From NCBI RefSeq assembly GCF_037974265.1, contig NZ_CP150233.1, forward strand, positions 1,736,001 through 1,800,000: 64,000 nt of DNA, in the 5' to 3' direction. Below are positions 16,620 to 25,288 of the stretch, one piece after another. The notes under the pieces were generated by a model. The model had not been told where the DNA came from. It worked only from the letters and a program-made list of their open reading frames with translations, and ran no database searches. The stretch is from Paenibacillus sp. FSL R5-0623. GTDB taxonomy: Bacteria; Bacillota; Bacilli; Paenibacillales; Paenibacillaceae. A program made the position numbers and the translations under genes. Within the stretch, counting starts at the first letter, position 1. Every line of letters starts with the position of its first letter.

Positions 16620-17108
16620 ATGAAAGTAGGATTCATAATCATTGATATGCAAGAGAGTATTGTGCGGAAAAAGATGGATCAGAGCTCGATAGACCATGCT
16701 TGTGAGTACATTAACCATGTGGCTAACGTGCTGCGATCGAATGATCATGTGGTCGTTCACGTACAGGATGTGGAGGGCATGGAGGAGACACCACCGGAAG
16801 AATATCGTATTATTCCCGAGGTGGATGTGAATGAGAAGGATATCACAGTTACCAAAGAAGCTTCCAACGCTTTCTGGCAGACTAATCTGGAGCAGGTGTT
16901 GAAGAGTCACGGAATTGAATTGGTGATTATTGCCGGGTTTGCTGCAGAGGAATGTGTTCTATTCACCTACAACGGTGCGATGGAGCGAGGTTTCCGGCCG
17001 GTGATGTTGCAAAATGGAATTCTCAGCACCCATCACGAAGCGGTGATTTCAACGTACAGAGATCGCAATGTGATCTCATATCCTGTGGTTGATTATCTAA
17101 TCCATTAA
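16620..17108 (+). CDS. Cysteine hydrolase, isochorismatase family
   Basis: About 162 residues. The start at 16620 follows GAGGAGAG, and the protein then begins MKVGFIIIDMQ, the standard family opening with the catalytic aspartate. The catalytic lysine lies in VTKEASNAFW and the cysteine nucleophile in AGFAAEECV. Members hydrolyse isochorismate, nicotinamide, carbamoyl-sarcosine or similar amides. The particular substrate is not evident. Confidence 0.9.
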   Translation: MKVGFIIIDMQESIVRKKMDQSSIDHACEYINHVANVLRSNDHVVVHVQDVEGMEETPPEEYRIIPEVDVNEKDITVTKEASNAFWQTNLEQVLKSHGIELVIIAGFAAEECVLFTYNGAMERGFRPVMLQNGILSTHHEAVISTYRDRNVISYPVVDYLIH

Positions 17109-17141
17109 GTGTCGGTTATATACTAAATGGAGGTGATGGTG

Positions 17142-17378
17142 ATGAACGTGCTTCACATTGCTTTTGTCCTTGTGATCTCATTGGCAGGAGTTGCCTTTGG
17201 CGTTCAGGGATTGAAGAAAAAATCTCCAGTCATGATGTATATCAGTGTAATATTTATTTTCGTTCCTATACTCCTCTTCCTGGATTGGATGGCTTTTCTA
17301 CCTTTTATCGCTCCGGCTGCACTTGCTAGTGGATACTTGGTGAAAAATAAAAATAAGACCAATAATCGGACTCTGTAG
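17142..17378 (+). CDS. Small two-helix membrane protein
   Basis: A 78-residue protein with hydrophobic segments near residues 5-22 and 32-65. GGAGGTGAT at 17129-17137 is an almost perfect Shine-Dalgarno sequence and selects the ATG at 17142. Its C-terminal codons are part of the terminator hairpin that follows. Function unknown. Confidence 0.65.
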   Translation: MNVLHIAFVLVISLAGVAFGVQGLKKKSPVMMYISVIFIFVPILLFLDWMAFLPFIAPAALASGYLVKNKNKTNNRTL

Positions 17379-17392
17379 GGAGTCTTTTTTTT
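17369..17392 (+). terminator. Intrinsic terminator overlapping the end of the small membrane protein gene
   Basis: GACTC and GAGTC pair around six bases and are followed by T8. The stop codon lies in the loop. Confidence 0.8.
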
Positions 17393-17600
17393 GTTCAAAT
17401 GTACATTTCCACTATAACAGTTAAGGTTACTCCATGGTTTAAACCAAACTTTGACTATATCTGTTATGGTTGAAAGGATATATTGAGAACAGGGCACAGC
17501 AAACGTGCTGTGGACATCGGAAAGGTTATGTATGGATCACTAACTAACTCATTAACTAAGGGAGATGTACAAAGAAAATGAATGTACACATTAAAGTATT

Positions 17601-18098
17601 TTGGCAGAACAAAAGGAATTGTTTCTCAACCTGTTCAACTTGTACTTATATGATCTGTCTGAATTTTCAGGCGAGGATCTACTTGAAGAGGGGAAATATG
17701 ATCCAACGAACACCTATCTCTATCTGGAACGCGATGAATTACATCCATTTTTGATTCAATATGATGGGAAAGTTATTGGATTCGTATTGGTGTGTTCACC
17801 TCCATATGTGACGGAAGGTGTGGATTATACCGTGCAAGAGCTGTTCCTGGTCAAAAAATATCGTGGACAGGGGCTGGCAGCAGAAGCGATTGACTTGGTG
17901 TTTGCTCAATTTCAGGGTAGATTCAAAGTCGAACAGCTTGCTAACAATGCGGCAGCAGTTTCATTCTGGAAAAAATATTATGAGCAACATCAGATTGAAT
18001 ATACTGAGTCTGAATATAACATTGAAATTGACAACATCGCTGGTAGCCACCGGATTTTGTCTCAGAATTTTGTGCGTGAAAAGAGAAATAATATTTAA
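17601..18098 (+). CDS. GNAT acetyltransferase with a probably frameshifted N terminus
   Basis: A 165-residue GNAT domain. Acetyl-CoA-binding VQELFLVKKYRGQGLAAEAI is followed by the NNAAAVSFWKKYYEQ helix typical of the branch. In this frame only TTG at 17601 can start it, and no ribosome site precedes that codon. An ATG at 17578 in another frame reads MNVHIKVF, a normal GNAT beginning. It would join AEQKELFL if one base were added to (or two removed from) the T run at 17599-17602. Either the gene or the sequence is frameshifted there, or translation begins at TTG. Confidence 0.75.
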   Translation: MAEQKELFLNLFNLYLYDLSEFSGEDLLEEGKYDPTNTYLYLERDELHPFLIQYDGKVIGFVLVCSPPYVTEGVDYTVQELFLVKKYRGQGLAAEAIDLVFAQFQGRFKVEQLANNAAAVSFWKKYYEQHQIEYTESEYNIEIDNIAGSHRILSQNFVREKRNNI

Positions 18099-18115
18099 AT
18101 TAGAAGGTGATTAGC

Positions 18116-18262
18116 TTGTTTAGTATCTTAGAAACCAAGGGGAATTTGAAGTGGGTCTCAGGTGTATTTCAGGCAGAAGATGCAGCTAGCCAGTACATGG
18201 ATCTCATACCTGATGAGCTTAAGGTGTACCATGAATTCATTCAGTTAGAGAACATCACATGA
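18116..18262 (+). pseudogene. Short reading frame, likely truncated gene
   Basis: A 48-codon frame from TTG 18116 to TGA 18262, preceded by AGAAGGTGATT. It encodes FSILETKGNLKWVSGVFQAE followed by a helical acidic segment. It looks like the first quarter of a longer protein that stops abruptly. The 230 bases that follow contain no continuation in any frame that I can see. Probably a gene remnant; it could also be a genuine small protein. Confidence 0.45.
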
Positions 18263-18492
18263 TCATGTAACCAATTAGTTTATAGCGATTTACCGAGAAG
18301 AAGGAGCAGAGTTTCTGAGTAAACGAAGGATTTTCCAAATGTAATGAATTTTCTCTCTAGGTCCCATTTGCTTCTCCTGAGTTAGGAGGTGGATAGGATC
18401 TTTTTCGATTTCCATTTACCAATACATGGGTTATGATGAATTAAGAGGATTGAACAGATATTGAAGCATGGGTAAGTGTAACGGAGGTGCGG

Positions 18493-18978
18493 GTGTTGCC
18501 GAAGCATCATTTTGTTATCGAAAACAAATCGCAAGTAGACGGGAATATTCATACCTCCTACTCATGGGATTCACAAGGGAGAATACATGGAAGTGGATTA
18601 ACCACAGAGAATCATGCGACCTTGGAAGACGAATTCATTGCGTACATCTATGATACCCTTTGCTGGTTGGATACATGGAATCCATCTACCTGTATGACAT
18701 GTAGTGGACTGAACAACTATGGAATAACCGTGATCGAAGAACAGGATGTTTTGTTGAAGTTTCATCAACTCAACCGGGCCTGGATTGATCTATTTAGCCA
18801 TGCGACTGATCCGATTGTTCTTACAGGGAATTACAGTATTGATGGAGAAGATCAGAAGGGATACTACGAGAAACTCGTGTACAACAAAGTCGAATTAATC
18901 AACGAATTAAACAAGCTTGCGAACATGGCAAAGTATGCTGAGGTAAATGGGAAATGCATTGTGCATTTTGGGATATGA
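18493..18978 (+). CDS. Hypothetical protein
   Basis: About 161 residues, soluble. GGAGGTG at 18483-18489 is followed by adjacent possible starts GTG 18493 and TTG 18496, so the exact start is uncertain. A W-D-TWNPSTCMTCSGLNNYG stretch with two close cysteines is the most distinctive part, and could bind metal. The extended -10-like sequence GGGTTATGATG at 18428-18438 may be its promoter. I do not recognise the family. Confidence 0.6.
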   Translation: MLPKHHFVIENKSQVDGNIHTSYSWDSQGRIHGSGLTTENHATLEDEFIAYIYDTLCWLDTWNPSTCMTCSGLNNYGITVIEEQDVLLKFHQLNRAWIDLFSHATDPIVLTGNYSIDGEDQKGYYEKLVYNKVELINELNKLANMAKYAEVNGKCIVHFGI

Positions 18979-19037
18979 ATCAATAGAAAAGTCTCCTGAT
19001 AAAAATTATGATCTGTTGAGAGAAAGGAGCAAGAGTA

Positions 19038-19502
19038 ATGACTAGTCGTATTGTTGTTACGGGTGGAGCTATTATTCGCGATCATAAGGGAAGGGTTCTG
19101 CTGCAAAAGAGATCAGATTATGGAGATTGGGGATTACCCGGTGGTGGTATGGAGCCAGGTGAACGAATCGAAGAAACCATGATTAGAGAAGTGAAAGAGG
19201 AAACAGGGCTTGAGGTGAGTTCTTATGAATTGGCCTCCATCTACACGGGCGAGAGGATGCACTATACGTATCCGGATGGAAATGAAGTAGTATTTGTAAT
19301 GTTTTTATTTGACGTTATTGCGGAGTTGGAAGGAAAACTCTGTGATGATCAAGTAACTCTTTTATTTGAAGATGAACAAAAGGAGTCATTACAGCTTATT
19401 TTTAAAAGTTTGGATGAGATTGATATTGCCACAATTAACAATGTGCAGAAGCCTATATTTGTAGACTTGAAGCAAGGAGAGTCTAAATTGCTACGCGAGT
19501 GA
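19038..19502 (+). CDS. Nudix hydrolase
   Basis: A 154-residue Nudix protein. The box G-x5-E-x7-REVKEETGL lies at about residues 37-60, preceded by WGLPGGGMEPGE. The N terminus runs straight into the fold (VVTGGAIIRDHKGRVLLQKRS), typical of the MutT/ADP-ribose pyrophosphatase branch with no extra domain. AGAAAGGAGC precedes the ATG. Substrate unknown. Confidence 0.88.
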   Translation: MTSRIVVTGGAIIRDHKGRVLLQKRSDYGDWGLPGGGMEPGERIEETMIREVKEETGLEVSSYELASIYTGERMHYTYPDGNEVVFVMFLFDVIAELEGKLCDDQVTLLFEDEQKESLQLIFKSLDEIDIATINNVQKPIFVDLKQGESKLLRE

Positions 19503-19535
19503 TAGCGTTAATAGAATAGTTTAGATACTTTTACA

Positions 19536-20171
19536 TTGCCTTGGCCTATGGTTCATTTTGCAATTGCATCCGAATTGATATCAGATCCATCCCCTGAATT
19601 ATTATTGGGAAACCTCGCTCCAGATTCCATCCATGTAAGAACTAATCTTCGTACCGAAAAGGCAAAAAACCACCTCATGCCAGAGGCAGGAAGGTTCGCA
19701 ACAGACGAAGAACTTAAAGGATTTTTTGAGTCCAACAAGAAGTTAGCTTATAGTGATCCCAAATTCATGCAATATCTTTGCGGATACATCGCCCATATCT
19801 ATACGGATCGCGTGTGGACTTTCGATATTTATCCTGCATATGAAGTCCAGCCCAACGGAAGAAGCGTGTATACACAGGATGTCACGAAGCTAGAGTTTAT
19901 GATTTTACGGAATTGGAACAGGGCCCATGAATGGTTAAGTGAGCTGAACGTGGGGAAAGCATTTGGTTTAGGTGGATTGCTGGAATCTGAGGTGTACCAG
20001 TATAGAGGAAAGAAACTTGAGTTTTTAACTAACCCTGACAACGAACCTTTGGGCGACTTAAATATTTTATCCATGGAAGCTATGGAAGAGTTCATACATA
20101 AAACTGCGTTAGCGCTAAAAGAATTGTATACAAAATGGAATGTGTATAATGATTTACGCAGCAGTGTGTAA
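19536..20171 (+). CDS. Zinc-dependent phospholipase C-like hydrolase (paralog 1)
   Basis: A 211-residue protein. It starts with MPWPMVHFAIA and continues LLLGNLAPDSIHVR and YLCGYIAHIYTDRVW, giving histidines and aspartates at the positions expected for the Zn-dependent PLC-like fold. The TTG start at 19536 has no good ribosome site but is supported by the paralog at 31796, which begins MPLPMVHLNIA. The real substrate is unknown. Bacillales have several such genes annotated only as hydrolase. Confidence 0.72.
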   Translation: MPWPMVHFAIASELISDPSPELLLGNLAPDSIHVRTNLRTEKAKNHLMPEAGRFATDEELKGFFESNKKLAYSDPKFMQYLCGYIAHIYTDRVWTFDIYPAYEVQPNGRSVYTQDVTKLEFMILRNWNRAHEWLSELNVGKAFGLGGLLESEVYQYRGKKLEFLTNPDNEPLGDLNILSMEAMEEFIHKTALALKELYTKWNVYNDLRSSV

Positions 20172-20188
20172 GTAAGGGAGGAATTTAC

Positions 20189-20497
20189 CTGAAGGTATAC
20201 AGGAAACGACTCCGCAAAATTGTAGTGAATGATACACTGTTCCTGTACGTTGTGGATGAGCAAGCATACGATATCGTCATTCGGGTTTATTCGAATGCGC
20301 TTAAATCCACATTTGTAGAGTTCGATGTTGCTTGGGAAGATACATGGGATATATTTGTCTATGAACCCAGACTGATATCCAACCTTATTCAATATGCTAT
20401 AAAACAAGGGTGGGACTACCAACAGAAGAACAACAAAATGAGATTCAACAACGCGAACAGCATTGTAAGAATTTTAATGGCAGAGAAACAAACATGA
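20189..20497 (+). CDS. Small hypothetical protein, probable CTG start
   Basis: About 102 residues. GGGAGG at 20176-20181 is seven bases before an in-frame CTG at 20189, which would give a basic start MKVYRKRLRKIVV. The next in-frame start, GTG 20225, has no ribosome site. A CTG start is rare in bacteria but is the best fit here. No known domain is seen; the C-terminal half is helical. It follows the phospholipase-like gene by 17 bases, so the two may be co-transcribed. Confidence 0.55.
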   Translation: MKVYRKRLRKIVVNDTLFLYVVDEQAYDIVIRVYSNALKSTFVEFDVAWEDTWDIFVYEPRLISNLIQYAIKQGWDYQQKNNKMRFNNANSIVRILMAEKQT

Positions 20498-20632
20498 TCA
20501 TAAGGAACGTGGACACAAATTGAAAGCACGTCTCCTGCTCCTCAATTCACCTATTTTAAATTAGAAGATATGTAATGAAAGGCATGGCCACCAGTTAATC
20601 TTGCATCATAGAATCACATAAAGGAGTATGCT

Positions 20633-21085
20633 ATGGACATCGTTATGACGCTTGAACCACACGGATGGCTGGATATCCTGGTTAAACCTAATCAAGGAGA
20701 ACAGATAGAGATTCCGGTTTCTTTTTTGTCGGATGCGGTTGATGAGATGGCACGTCAATTCGTTGCATTGCACAAAGGAGCCAACGAGGTAACCATGACC
20801 ATGCAGACCGAACCTGGAGAATATCGATTCTGGATCAAGAAAAGTTCACAGGTAATCGTTCAATTTATGGTGTATGAGATGAGTGATAACTTTAGCACGG
20901 AAGCCGTTACAGAGGGCCGTTTACTTATGTCCGAGGAGTTAACCTTGGTCAAGTTGACCAAGCTGTTCTACAGAGAGCTAAGCAAATTGAAGGAAATGGG
21001 ACTGGAGGAATATCACAAACGGTGGAGTTTTGATTTTCCTCTGGATGCCTATGAGCGGATAGGAAGGGTTGTCCAGATCCGATGA
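20633..21085 (+). CDS. Hypothetical protein
   Basis: A 150-residue protein that is beta-rich in the first 100 residues (WLDILVKP, EVTMTMQTEPGEYRFWIKK) and helical at the end. AAAGGAG precedes the ATG. The neighbours downstream are also small unknown proteins, spaced 25-35 bases apart with their own ribosome sites. I do not recognise the family. Confidence 0.6.
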   Translation: MDIVMTLEPHGWLDILVKPNQGEQIEIPVSFLSDAVDEMARQFVALHKGANEVTMTMQTEPGEYRFWIKKSSQVIVQFMVYEMSDNFSTEAVTEGRLLMSEELTLVKLTKLFYRELSKLKEMGLEEYHKRWSFDFPLDAYERIGRVVQIR

Positions 21086-21118
21086 AATCGATTGTTTTTG
21101 ACGAGAAGGAGGGGTGAC

Positions 21119-21622
21119 GTGGCAAACATATATAAGGGAAGATATTCCGCTCAGATTAAGGGAGAATTTGTTGTTTTTATCATCGGAATGAGGATCAATC
21201 GTCTGTGGGCTATACATAAATGGCTGCCTGTCTTTAAGTCCATGGGCCCGATGATTAAAGAACTGTATATGAATCCGGAGACCGGATTTCTGAGTACAGA
21301 GTATTTTATAAGCTGGCGTGGGGTGACGTTACTACAATACTGGCGCTCTTACGATGAATTGGAGAAATACGCACGAGGTGGACTGCACTTGGAAGCTTGG
21401 AAAAGATTCAACCGCTCCATTGGTACTGACGGAACTGTGGGGATCTACCATGAGACATACAAAGCTCAGTCAGGTTCCTTCGAGACCATATATGCCAATA
21501 TGCCCAAATTCGGATTAGCTAAAGCGTCTGAACATGTGCCAGCGACAGGCAGGATGGAAACATCCAGACGCAGAATGGGCGGAGAGAATGACCCGGCAGT
21601 GGAAGCACCAGAGAAGCCTTAA
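21119..21622 (+). CDS. DUF4188 family protein
   Basis: About 167 residues. AAGGAGGGG six bases before GTG 21119 sets the start; the upstream TTG at 21092 lacks a site. The sequence follows the DUF4188 pattern: IYKGRYSAQIKGEFVVFIIGMRINR, WLPVFKSMGPMIKEL, WRGVTLLQYWRSYDELEKYAR. This family resembles ferredoxin-like monooxygenase folds but has no proven activity. The last 30 residues are charged and probably disordered. Confidence 0.75.
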   Translation: MANIYKGRYSAQIKGEFVVFIIGMRINRLWAIHKWLPVFKSMGPMIKELYMNPETGFLSTEYFISWRGVTLLQYWRSYDELEKYARGGLHLEAWKRFNRSIGTDGTVGIYHETYKAQSGSFETIYANMPKFGLAKASEHVPATGRMETSRRRMGGENDPAVEAPEKP

Positions 21623-21647
21623 AGTGGTGAAAAGAAAGGAGCATGTT

Positions 21648-22148
21648 ATGAAGGCTAAACTTCGACCAGAAGATATATATTCAAAGCAACTGAGCTGGCT
21701 GTGTATTGAACCAATGCTTGTTTCTGTACGGGGCAGAGATATGGCCGCCAAAACAGAGATATACCGACAGTTACACGAAGGGCAACAAGCCTTATTTCTG
21801 TTCTATTCCTATCACAATCACACGAAAAGTCTGGCAGAATTTTATTGGTTTTCGGCGTATAACATCATCGAGATCAAGAGTTGGAATGGGATCAAAAAAG
21901 GAATGCACTTTTTTCATTTAGATGAGATGGTAACTGTACTGGACCAGATAGAAATTCTCATTACGGAAAAAAATAAGGTGGATGATGAGTGGCGTGAGGT
22001 GCTGCCAACGGATCTGGAGAAGGACCCAATCCTGCTCCAGAGAACAGAGGCATTATATGCTGCATATCAGATCGTGGCAGAAGCAGCTATAACACACATG
22101 AACAAGATGATTCTGCAAAATCAGGAGATGTATCTGGAGGTCGAGTAG
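21648..22148 (+). CDS. Hypothetical protein
   Basis: A 166-residue soluble protein starting at ATG 21648 after AAAGGAGC. It has a helical C-terminal part (about 110-166) with regular hydrophobic spacing that could form a coiled coil. It follows the DUF4188 gene by 25 bases, so probably one transcript, ended by the hairpin at 22217. Family not recognised. Confidence 0.6.
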   Translation: MKAKLRPEDIYSKQLSWLCIEPMLVSVRGRDMAAKTEIYRQLHEGQQALFLFYSYHNHTKSLAEFYWFSAYNIIEIKSWNGIKKGMHFFHLDEMVTVLDQIEILITEKNKVDDEWREVLPTDLEKDPILLQRTEALYAAYQIVAEAAITHMNKMILQNQEMYLEVE

Positions 22149-22216
22149 GTTAAGGCAGCACCTTGATAAAAAAGAATAGTTCATGCCTTGAATACTCTGG
22201 ATGAGTACATAGAAGA

Positions 22217-22241
22217 ACTGCTCCCATGGAGTGGTTTTTTT
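22217..22241 (+). terminator. Intrinsic terminator
   Basis: ACTGCTCC pairs with GGAGTGGT (two wobble pairs) around CAT, followed by a run of seven T. Confidence 0.6.
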
Positions 22242-22353
22242 ATTGTCTACGTCGTGCCGATGCAACAAACCTGCAAAATCATGCAACAAAACGCAATACA
22301 GTGGGATAGTCATAACTATGCTTGTAATATGAGTTGTGAGAGGAGGGCAACAC

Positions 22354-22800
22354 GTGAAAGTCATTTTTGAAGAGAATACAGCAATTGAAAAAAGGGTGGT
22401 CAAAGTCATAACTCATCCTGAAGAGAGGTCGAAGTGGGATCGTATTGAAAAAGCGATCGGCCAATCGGAAACTCAACTAATGGTCATCCATGCCAAGAAC
22501 AATCGCAACGTACAGATTCAACTGAGCTCGGTGGTCGCCATTGAGTCAGAGGATCGGATGTGTTGTGTACGTGTGATTACAGGCGAGAGATACCTGCTTA
22601 ACAAACGTTTGAAATTTGTGGAAGAAGACCTGGATGACGTTCATTTTGTGAAAATTAATAATCAAACGATCATCAACACACGGTATATCACCGCATTCTC
22701 TGCAACAGACCATGCTCGGATTAAGGTAGACCTGAGCGATAGCTCCAGTTACTTTGTCAGCCGATTTTATATTAAAAACTTTAGGGGGAAATTATCATGA
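22354..22800 (+). CDS. LytTR-type DNA-binding regulator
   Basis: A 148-residue protein. Residues 45-145 match the LytTR domain (IQLSSVVAIESEDRMCCVRV, YLLNKRLKFVEE, FVKINNQTIINTRYITAF). No receiver domain precedes it. The GTG start at 22354 follows GAGGAGGG. LytTR proteins without receivers are commonly paired with a DUF3021 membrane protein, which is exactly the next gene, overlapping by ATGA. The membrane partner is thought to control the regulator, and targets are often the operon itself. Confidence 0.9.
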   Translation: MKVIFEENTAIEKRVVKVITHPEERSKWDRIEKAIGQSETQLMVIHAKNNRNVQIQLSSVVAIESEDRMCCVRVITGERYLLNKRLKFVEEDLDDVHFVKINNQTIINTRYITAFSATDHARIKVDLSDSSSYFVSRFYIKNFRGKLS

Positions 22801-23207
22801 TGATGCAGCTTAGGCTGTCCTTTTTTCAAGTATTCACCGTTACTTCACTCTGGGTGACCTTGCTATTGACCCTATTCTATAATGATCAACCTATCGAAAT
22901 GGGCTATCTGTGGAATATTGCCGGCATTTCAGCTATTGCCGCTGTGTTGTTTGGCGTGATGTACAATGCGCTCTGGAACTACTTTACGTTAAAACCAGTA
23001 TGGAATATCGTTATTTCTTCCACATTCAATATTGCAGGAGGTATGGCGATCGTATGGTTGTTCTCGGTAGACATGTTCCAGTTCATCGCTCCCTGGTTCC
23101 CCGGCATGTGGTTTTTATCCATTGTGTTACACATCATCGCTTTTTATTTTTATGCTAGAATGGATAGCAGGAAAAAAGCGGAAGAGTTAAACAACATTCT
23201 CAAGTAG
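22797..23207 (+). CDS. DUF3021 membrane protein
   Basis: A 136-residue protein with four membrane segments (about 8-27, 38-60, 67-88 and 98-120). Its length and its coupling to a LytTR gene match the DUF3021 family. It presumably senses membrane state or sequesters the LytTR regulator. The two genes form a self-contained operon. An ATGATG start gives two possible initiation codons. Confidence 0.85.
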   Translation: MMMQLRLSFFQVFTVTSLWVTLLLTLFYNDQPIEMGYLWNIAGISAIAAVLFGVMYNALWNYFTLKPVWNIVISSTFNIAGGMAIVWLFSVDMFQFIAPWFPGMWFLSIVLHIIAFYFYARMDSRKKAEELNNILK

Positions 23208-23222
23208 GCAAGGAGTACACGT

Positions 23223-23616
23223 ATGAACGAGGGAGAGCTGTTGGTACGGATTGGAACCTGATGAGATAAACCGGGAGGGCCTTCGAAAGCTGCTTCACCA
23301 AGAGATGGAGAACCGAAACTCAGAGGATAAGGAAATTCTGAAACTGTTGTGCATTATGTTGTTCTGTATCGGAAATGTAGAGGACACTGAACTGATCTGG
23401 CAGGCCAAACGAAAGAATCAGGATACGAGCAGTTATATTGATGTGCAGTTATTATGTGGTGCAGGTTATGAGGAGACATTGTTTTATCTGGAAAATATGG
23501 ACGGGGAACAGGCGAACAAGGAGTTGCTGTACCTTAGACAGTGTGAGCCGTATGATTTTGTTGATTTCTCCAAAGTGGAATGGGTCTCGAACTATAAACG
23601 ATATTACGGTGTTTAA
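23223..23616 (+). pseudogene. Hypothetical gene with apparent frameshift near the N terminus
   Basis: AAGGAG at 23210-23215 is well placed for ATG 23223, which reads MNEGELLVR and then stops at 23259-23261. The body of the protein (LEPDEINREGLRKLLHQE onwards, to 23616) lies in another frame, and its only possible start is TTG 23251 without a site. Removing one base near 23250 joins the two parts cleanly. The product would be about 130 residues, helical, with several cysteines, and of no family I recognise. Confidence 0.55.
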
Positions 23617-23632
23617 AAGTAAGTTCTGCTGA

Positions 23633-23682
23633 TAACCACGCGCTTTGCATGATGTAACTCGTGCAGAGAAGTGTGGTTTTTT
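23633..23682 (+). terminator. Intrinsic terminator
   Basis: The arms CCAC...CTTTGCA and TGCAGAG...GTGG pair with small bulges and are followed by T6. Confidence 0.7.
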
Positions 23683-23838
23683 GCACGAAATACGATAGAA
23701 ACAGAGATGGTAATCTTCGTTTATTCGCAAATTCCACATTATGGGTTATGATGTACCTTGAGAGAAAATTTTACATACATAGGAAGTCTTTTTTGGATAA
23801 TAAAAGAGTGTAGATGAATGCTGACCGGAGGGCTGATT

Positions 23839-24348
23839 ATGAGAAAGTTAACCGTACTTTCATTATTACTTCTACTTCTGGCGGCCTGTCAGAACAAGGG
23901 AAACACACAAGATGCACAGCAATCAATAGATTCACCATCTCAAAGCGTCACAGAAAAAGAGGTACAACAGAATGAAGAAATATCGACACTTCAAGAGAAG
24001 GAAGACATCCCACCAGAGTATCTCGATGAAACAAACTATACCGGGGACCAATTGGAAATTGTCAAACTTATGAATGCACGTATGCGTTATTTATACGAAA
24101 GTGACGAAAAGGGGTATAAGAATCTGTTTGATCCACAGTCTCCTATATCGGGCATGGGAAGATACAAAATTCGAAAGATTACTTCCATAAGCGATATTAT
24201 CATTCAAGAGCAAAAGAAACTCTTCCAGGTAGCTGTAACGATTACTGAACTAAGAGAGAACGATAAGGAATATATCAATACGATGGTGTTTTGGAAAAAG
24301 AAAGAAGATGGCGATTCTGCGCAATGGGTTATTGCAGATATTGATTAA
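23839..24348 (+). CDS. Lipoprotein of unknown function
   Basis: A 169-residue protein. The signal peptide ends in the lipobox LLAAC (acylated cysteine near residue 17), and a Gln/Ser/Glu-rich linker (20-60) follows. The rest is a small globular domain of about 100 residues with an NTF2-like look (VKLMNARMRYLYESDEKGYKNLF, then alternating strands). GGAGGG lies six bases before ATG 23839; the ATG at 23818 is upstream of that site. It acts at the outer face of the membrane; role unknown. Confidence 0.75.
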   Translation: MRKLTVLSLLLLLLAACQNKGNTQDAQQSIDSPSQSVTEKEVQQNEEISTLQEKEDIPPEYLDETNYTGDQLEIVKLMNARMRYLYESDEKGYKNLFDPQSPISGMGRYKIRKITSISDIIIQEQKKLFQVAVTITELRENDKEYINTMVFWKKKEDGDSAQWVIADID

Positions 24349-24407
24349 TAACATAGTGTCTGAAACATGGAAGATCCATATCTTCACACAACATAAAGGG
24401 TGATGTA

Positions 24408-25250
24408 ATGATGACAAGGCGATTAATACTGATTGAAGGATTACCGGGTTCAGGCAAGTCAACAATTGCCGAAATGGTATCCGAAATTTTAAAGGGGCGA
24501 GGCAAGGAGGTACAACTATTTCAGGAAGGAAATCTGGATCACCCTGCTGATTACGAGGGCGTATCTTTTTATTATGCTGGAGACTTCGAGGCTTTGTTGA
24601 AAACGCATGAAGAATACAGAGAGATTCTGGAAAGCAATGCGACTGCCCATGGCGATGGTTTTCTGATTCCTTATCGTAAGATGAGAGAACAATGGGGAAT
24701 AGAGCTTCCCGATCAAATTGCACAGGATATTTTCAGCCGGGATATTTACGAAATTCCTTTTGCGCAAAATGTGAAGCTGATCACCATGAAGTGGCAAGAT
24801 TTCGCCCAAAACGTGTTGAGCACGAATGATGATTGCATCACGATATTTGAGTGTTGTTTTATCCAGAATCCACTGACCATGGGTCTCGTAAAATGCAATC
24901 AATCCAAAGAGCAGAACGTGCAGTATGTATTGGAACTGGGGCGTATCATTCATGCTCTGAATCCGCTTCTCATCTATATCGATCAGAAAGATATATCCTA
25001 TACCTTTGATAAGGCGGTTAGTGAAAGACCCAAAGAATGGTCAGAGGGATTCATTCATTATTATACGAACCAGGGTTTGGGGCAGGCACAGGGTTATCAG
25101 GGTGTTAAGGGTACGGTACAGGTTCTGCAGGAAAGAAAGAATCTGGAGTCTGAAATCTATGAGTTACTTCAAATGGATAAGGTATGGCTGGATAATTCGG
25201 ATTATGACCGCAAGGTTTGTAGGCACAAGCTAGAAAAGATTCTGCAGTAA
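24408..25250 (+). CDS. P-loop NTPase, nucleotide-kinase-like
   Basis: A 280-residue protein beginning with strand LILIEG followed by Walker A GLPGSGKST (residues 10-18), as in thymidylate and adenylate kinases. A middle ECCFIQNP motif could replace the usual DRY/DR catalytic segment. No lid typical of known nucleotide kinases is evident, and the C terminus is helical. AAAGGGTGATG precedes the paired ATGATG. Substrate unknown; probably a small-molecule kinase. Confidence 0.75.
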   Translation: MMTRRLILIEGLPGSGKSTIAEMVSEILKGRGKEVQLFQEGNLDHPADYEGVSFYYAGDFEALLKTHEEYREILESNATAHGDGFLIPYRKMREQWGIELPDQIAQDIFSRDIYEIPFAQNVKLITMKWQDFAQNVLSTNDDCITIFECCFIQNPLTMGLVKCNQSKEQNVQYVLELGRIIHALNPLLIYIDQKDISYTFDKAVSERPKEWSEGFIHYYTNQGLGQAQGYQGVKGTVQVLQERKNLESEIYELLQMDKVWLDNSDYDRKVCRHKLEKILQ

Positions 25251-25288
25251 CCTTAATGAAATACAAATACATACCGGAGGTCAGTTTT

